This document shows positions 58,946 through 62,000 of a stretch of 62,000 nucleotides of DNA, in pieces. Below the pieces are notes generated by a model. It worked only from the letters and a program-made list of their open reading frames with translations, was not told the DNA's origin and made no database searches. The position numbers and the translations under genes are program-made. The DNA comes from Symbiodinium natans (lineage: Eukaryota > Sar > Dinophyceae > Suessiales > Symbiodiniaceae): assembly GCA_905221605.1 (NCBI GenBank), contig CAJNDS010002076.1, positions 22,501 to 84,500 of the forward strand, given 5' to 3'. The first letter of the stretch is position 1, and each line of letters begins with the position of its first letter.

Positions 58946-61900
58946 TCAGCTAGACGCATCTGTGAAGCAGGCCTTGGAATATATCAGGATGTACACATTG
59001 AGTGAAAGCTGTACAGCATCCTTCTGAAGAAGAGGTTTTGCAGTGGTATGATCGTCCGTGTAATATCGTCTGTCTTCACTCATAAGAACAGCTCTGTAGT
59101 GCCCGGAAGTGGGGTGTGGACCAAGATGAACAATGCAGGCATGAAGTCTGTACAGCTGTCTGGTGGTCACGAGGTCAACGTCGAACACCGGGACGCTTAA
59201 CGTGCTGGTGATATCAACAGGGCAACTACTTTTTTGCAATGACTCTTCTTCAACGCCAAAACGATTGAGCTGCACAATAAGGTGCGATGGCGCTGTCAGC
59301 AATCCCGCAAATCCGGCCTGAGCATGCCATTGATCCAACAGGGCTTGAGGTGTGCAGTGAGCTGAGAGGGGAACCGATAGAAGAAGTGGCATTGTGCTGC
59401 CAGCCTCCTCAATACTGATACGTCCCTCAGCAAGAACTCGTCGCTGCCAGTGGCCCTCGTAGTATTCTGCAAACCCTTTGTCCTGGAGGAACGCAATGAG
59501 TTCGGCAGCATCATGCTGCCTGTTGGGCTCGCTCCATTGTCGCATAAGGTTGCGCCACAACAAAAGCTGCCATACATTCAAAGGCTTGCGTTCTTTGAGG
59601 GCCGAACTTAGTGTCCTCTTCAGTCCTGCGGGCAGTGAGGGTTGACCCGAACGGCATGCAGTCCAAAGAAGGGCAAGTATGATTGCATTGGTATAGCATG
59701 TGTTACCACTGTTGACAAGCTTTGCACGGAGAATGTGTTGCTGGTCCATGCCATGCAAAGGCGACAAATGTGGAGGTGTGGCGGTATGGCTGGTGGGTGA
59801 GGCGTGAATCCGGCCTGCATCTGGGTGATCGATGGTCGACTGCCCTCCTCCAGTGGGGCAAGATCCCCTGTCTGAAGGTACTTGGAGAGCTGCTTCTCGA
59901 GGTTGGATCGACTGAGACGTTCCTGGCGATGTGTCATGCCCACTACCTGAGTGCACGCGTTCCCCGCTAGTCGCAGGAGGTTGGAGTGAAGCTCGTTTGC
60001 CTGCTCCGACCGAAGGGCAATGGACAGCATGAACGTGACGGTGGGACTCTTGAGCTCTGGTGCCAACGGGCGAGTCGGATGGAACCTGGTGATGACCTGG
60101 GGATCCTGGGACATTCGCAGGAGGTCTTTCACTTGCTGATGGGCGTCCTCGAGGGAGATGGGGCTCCGGGCAGTGTCCGTAAGCAGCTTGTTCTCCTCGA
60201 AGGACCACTTCAGGTAGAGCCACTGTCCGTCCTTGATGAAGCCCATTTTCGTTAAGTGAGTCTTGGTTTCCTCCGTGAGCTTGGCCGGGTTTGTCCTGGC
60301 TTCGAGCTCTGTGAGGAGGCACAGCCACAGGATGTGTCGCAGTGGGGCCTTCGCCTCTCCTGTCTCCCGAAGCTCCTTCCACTTCTGGGCAGCCGTGAAC
60401 ATCGCTTCCGGGACTCCCGCTGGAAGTCCAGTCCGGAGCCACAGGACCAGTGAGGTGTCGAGAGCCAAGATCCTCAGTGCATCTCCCTGGCGTAGCACAA
60501 GGCGGATCAGCATCTGACAAAGAAGGAACAGGTTTTGATCGCTGAGGCCCTGCTGCTTGTCCGAAGAGCGCCTGGAACGAAAGGCTGGCTGCTGAGGGCC
60601 CCGACTGGATCCCTTGCCCTTGCCGTGGCGTCCGCTCCCCCCCTTTTGCACTATCTCCTTGGTGCGCTGCTGCTTCGAAGCCCTCTCCGGGGCATCCTCC
60701 TGCTCCTTCTCCGCCTGCTGGCTGGGCATGAATCTTTTGAAGAGGTTCAGCTCTTCCCCATCTGGAATCTCGGTAGCGTTTGCTGACATAGTCGAGACCT
60801 GAGGGTGTCAGGCCAGATTGCAGCATGGCATACATAGATTGCCACAGCACATAGCAGCCAGTTGCATGTGTGCCCTCAAAGGTGGACTTAGGTATGTGCT
60901 GACCACAGTACACGCAGGGCTTTCGCGTTCGAACACAGGAGGCAAGCACTTCCGAATGCTCGAGCCGATCAAGACAGTCCTTATGTTTGGCACGCATATG
61001 TACCTTGATGCGCGACGGATTTGCTGCATATAGCCCGCATTCAGGACAAAAGTTTTTCATCCTAGCATGAAGTTGGCCTGCTCCGACTACCCGTCTCCAT
61101 TCTGGACCTGTGGTGACAGCAAGTGCTGTGTAGGAGCTTTCCTGTGAGATCGTCTGCACAAAAGTGGATACAGGGGAATGGTCACCCAACTCGGAGGTGT
61201 TGGCATCCGTATTCGGCGCCGGCTCATTCGAGGCAGTCGGAGGCACAGCGGTGTCAATGTTGGCCTGTGTGGTTGTGGCGGCGGTCATGACAGGGCAGTT
61301 ACCAAGCAGGATATGAGAGTTGAAGTTGCGCCAACCATTAAACTCATGCAGGCAATGCTTGCATGTGGGCACTCCATGCAGCGCATGCTCGACTTGATTC
61401 TGCATTTGTGCCTGTTTCCGCTTTTCAAGGATCTTGGCTTGGCCATGGCTTTTGACCCTATGTACTTGCAGCAGGCCTGCAGTGGCGAAGCACGAGGGAC
61501 AATCTGGGCATTGGTATGTGCGGGAGATCACAGCATCGACAGGTGTAAGTTGTGCACGGTCCTGGGTGGAGCCCAACCCTGTGGCATAGGTGGATGAAAG
61601 AAGGGCATGCCACTGTGTGACGCGGGTGATGTGCAGATCGGCCTGTGCCTCGTACCGCCGGCAGTTGGTCCCAACCTCGGCCGAAAGGATGCACAGCGGC
61701 TGAAAGTTCCATTTTTCAAGAAAATCCCTAGTGGTTTCATGCGTGTGATGGGCCAGCTGCCCGGTGATCGCTCGAAGTTGTCTGGCAACGTATCCAACCA
61801 CTTGGATCTGTTCATGGACAGACAGAAGGAGAGACGTGAGTCCATACTTTAGTGTGGGCCAAATGATGGCCTTCCAGAGTTGCACCCTCTTGATCGTCGA

Positions 61901-62000
61901 TAAGACATTCTTGGTGCATAGGATGTGTCGCAGCCTGGAAAAAGCCGTGGAGGCGCAGTGGGTGCGATGTTCCAGGGTATGGGCTTCAAAGCTGCCATAA
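58946..62000 (-). CDS. LINE polyprotein, copy 2, C-terminal part
   Basis: The frame is open to the right edge and ends at the same stop as copy 1. It covers the end of the reverse transcriptase, the zinc fingers, the linker and the complete USP domain with Cys and His boxes intact. Amino-acid differences from copy 1 are few: for example Asn for Lys in the thumb region, Lys for Glu and Glu for Lys in the linker, and Lys for Met just after the USP Cys box. Confidence 0.85.
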   Translation of the reverse strand, partial: YGSFEAHTLEHRTHCASTAFSRLRHILCTKNVLSTIKRVQLWKAIIWPTLKYGLTSLLLSVHEQIQVVGYVARQLRAITGQLAHHTHETTRDFLEKWNFQPLCILSAEVGTNCRRYEAQADLHITRVTQWHALLSSTYATGLGSTQDRAQLTPVDAVISRTYQCPDCPSCFATAGLLQVHRVKSHGQAKILEKRKQAQMQNQVEHALHGVPTCKHCLHEFNGWRNFNSHILLGNCPVMTAATTTQANIDTAVPPTASNEPAPNTDANTSELGDHSPVSTFVQTISQESSYTALAVTTGPEWRRVVGAGQLHARMKNFCPECGLYAANPSRIKVHMRAKHKDCLDRLEHSEVLASCVRTRKPCVYCGQHIPKSTFEGTHATGCYVLWQSMYAMLQSGLTPSGLDYVSKRYRDSRWGRAEPLQKIHAQPAGGEGAGGCPGEGFEAAAHQGDSAKGGERTPRQGQGIQSGPSAASLSFQALFGQAAGPQRSKPVPSLSDADPPCATPGRCTEDLGSRHLTGPVAPDWTSSGSPGSDVHGCPEVEGASGDRRGEGPTATHPVAVPPHRARSQDKPGQAHGGNQDSLNENGLHQGRTVALPEVVLRGEQAAYGHCPEPHLPRGRPSASERPPANVPGSPGHHQVPSDSPVGTRAQESHRHVHAVHCPSVGAGKRASLQPPATSGERVHSGSGHDTSPGTSQSIQPREAALQVPSDRGSCPTGGGQSTIDHPDAGRIHASPTSHTATPPHLSPLHGMDQQHILRAKLVNSGNTCYTNAIILALLWTACRSGQPSLPAGLKRTLSSALKERKPLNVWQLLLWRNLMRQWSEPNRQHDAAELIAFLQDKGFAEYYEGHWQRRVLAEGRISIEEAGSTMPLLLSVPLSAHCTPQALLDQWHAQAGFAGLLTAPSHLIVQLNRFGVEEESLQKSSCPVDITSTLSVPVFDVDLVTTRQLYRLHACIVHLGPHPTSGHYRAVLMSEDRRYYTDDHTTAKPLLQKDAVQLSLNVYILIYSKACFTDASS
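59620..60789 (-). CDS. Nested 389-codon ORF, LINE copy 2
   Basis: Same start, stop and length as the nested ORF in copy 1, with two amino-acid differences: Ala for Val in the middle and Asn for Ser near the end. No stop or frameshift has accumulated. Confidence 0.6.
   Translation of the reverse strand: MSANATEIPDGEELNLFKRFMPSQQAEKEQEDAPERASKQQRTKEIVQKGGSGRHGKGKGSSRGPQQPAFRSRRSSDKQQGLSDQNLFLLCQMLIRLVLRQGDALRILALDTSLVLWLRTGLPAGVPEAMFTAAQKWKELRETGEAKAPLRHILWLCLLTELEARTNPAKLTEETKTHLTKMGFIKDGQWLYLKWSFEENKLLTDTARSPISLEDAHQQVKDLLRMSQDPQVITRFHPTRPLAPELKSPTVTFMLSIALRSEQANELHSNLLRLAGNACTQVVGMTHRQERLSRSNLEKQLSKYLQTGDLAPLEEGSRPSITQMQAGFTPHPPAIPPHLHICRLCMAWTSNTFSVQSLSTVVTHAIPMQSYLPFFGLHAVRVNPHCPQD

Larger units (their letters stand above)
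58657..62000 (-). mobile_element. LINE-type retrotransposon, copy 2, cut by the window edge
   Basis: The 3' 3.3 kb of a second copy, collinear with copy 1 at an offset of 10,531 bp and differing at about eight positions. Same orientation, directly upstream of copy 1. Its 5' part lies beyond the window. Confidence 0.9.

Overview
The window looks like nuclear DNA of a dinoflagellate, most likely Symbiodiniaceae/Suessiales. The main evidence is a heme-binding (SOUL) gene I could rebuild by eye: six of its seven reconstructed exons join through introns, and the donors are mostly GC or GA with AG acceptors, which is typical of these algae. Large amounts of simple repeat, long poly-G runs, degenerate TTTAGGG-like (telomere-type) heptads scattered through the host DNA, and nested copia and LINE retrotransposons fit the same picture. 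There are no prokaryotic operons, rRNA genes or CRISPR arrays.

Layout. 1-5.3 kb is dominated by tandem repeats: a TTCTCCG heptamer, then a 1.5 kb block of (GTA)n alternating with a GTTAGTA heptamer. 7.2-8.3 kb carries a GT31/Fringe-like glycosyltransferase exon (minus strand). 13.6-16.2 kb carries the seven-exon SOUL gene (minus). 18.6-20.1 kb carries a single-exon, 502-residue, one-pass membrane protein of unknown function (minus). 21.6-24.1 kb holds scattered candidate exons of a secreted or membrane protein (minus). 26.3-27.0 kb encodes a Pro/His/Gln/Tyr-rich protein broken at a run of eight G. 27-39 kb is gene-poor, with one short exon resembling 3-hydroxyanthranilate dioxygenase. 39.3-42.1 kb is a patchwork of a 103-bp minisatellite, a GAATCGCGGG-rich block, a foldback element and diverged duplications.

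43.1-62 kb is almost entirely mobile DNA. A copia-type element on the minus strand survives as the end of its RNase H plus a C-terminal domain, followed by a polypurine tract. Two 99.7% identical 1.3-kb repeats flank a 305-codon ORF and carry a shared 14-bp motif at their edges. The copia RNase H has been split by a 10.5-kb LINE (minus), and a second copy of the same LINE lies directly upstream in the same orientation, separated by the same 13-bp target sequence.

The LINE is the most striking system in the window. One reading frame stays open for about 10 kb and encodes an APE-type endonuclease, a reverse transcriptase, several zinc fingers and, at the C-terminus, what appears to be a complete ubiquitin-specific protease (USP) domain with Cys and His boxes. 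Two further ATG-started ORFs (288 and 389 codons) lie inside it in other frames. The 389-codon ORF looks more protein-like than the main frame over the same DNA, which suggests dual coding, internal initiation or frameshifting.
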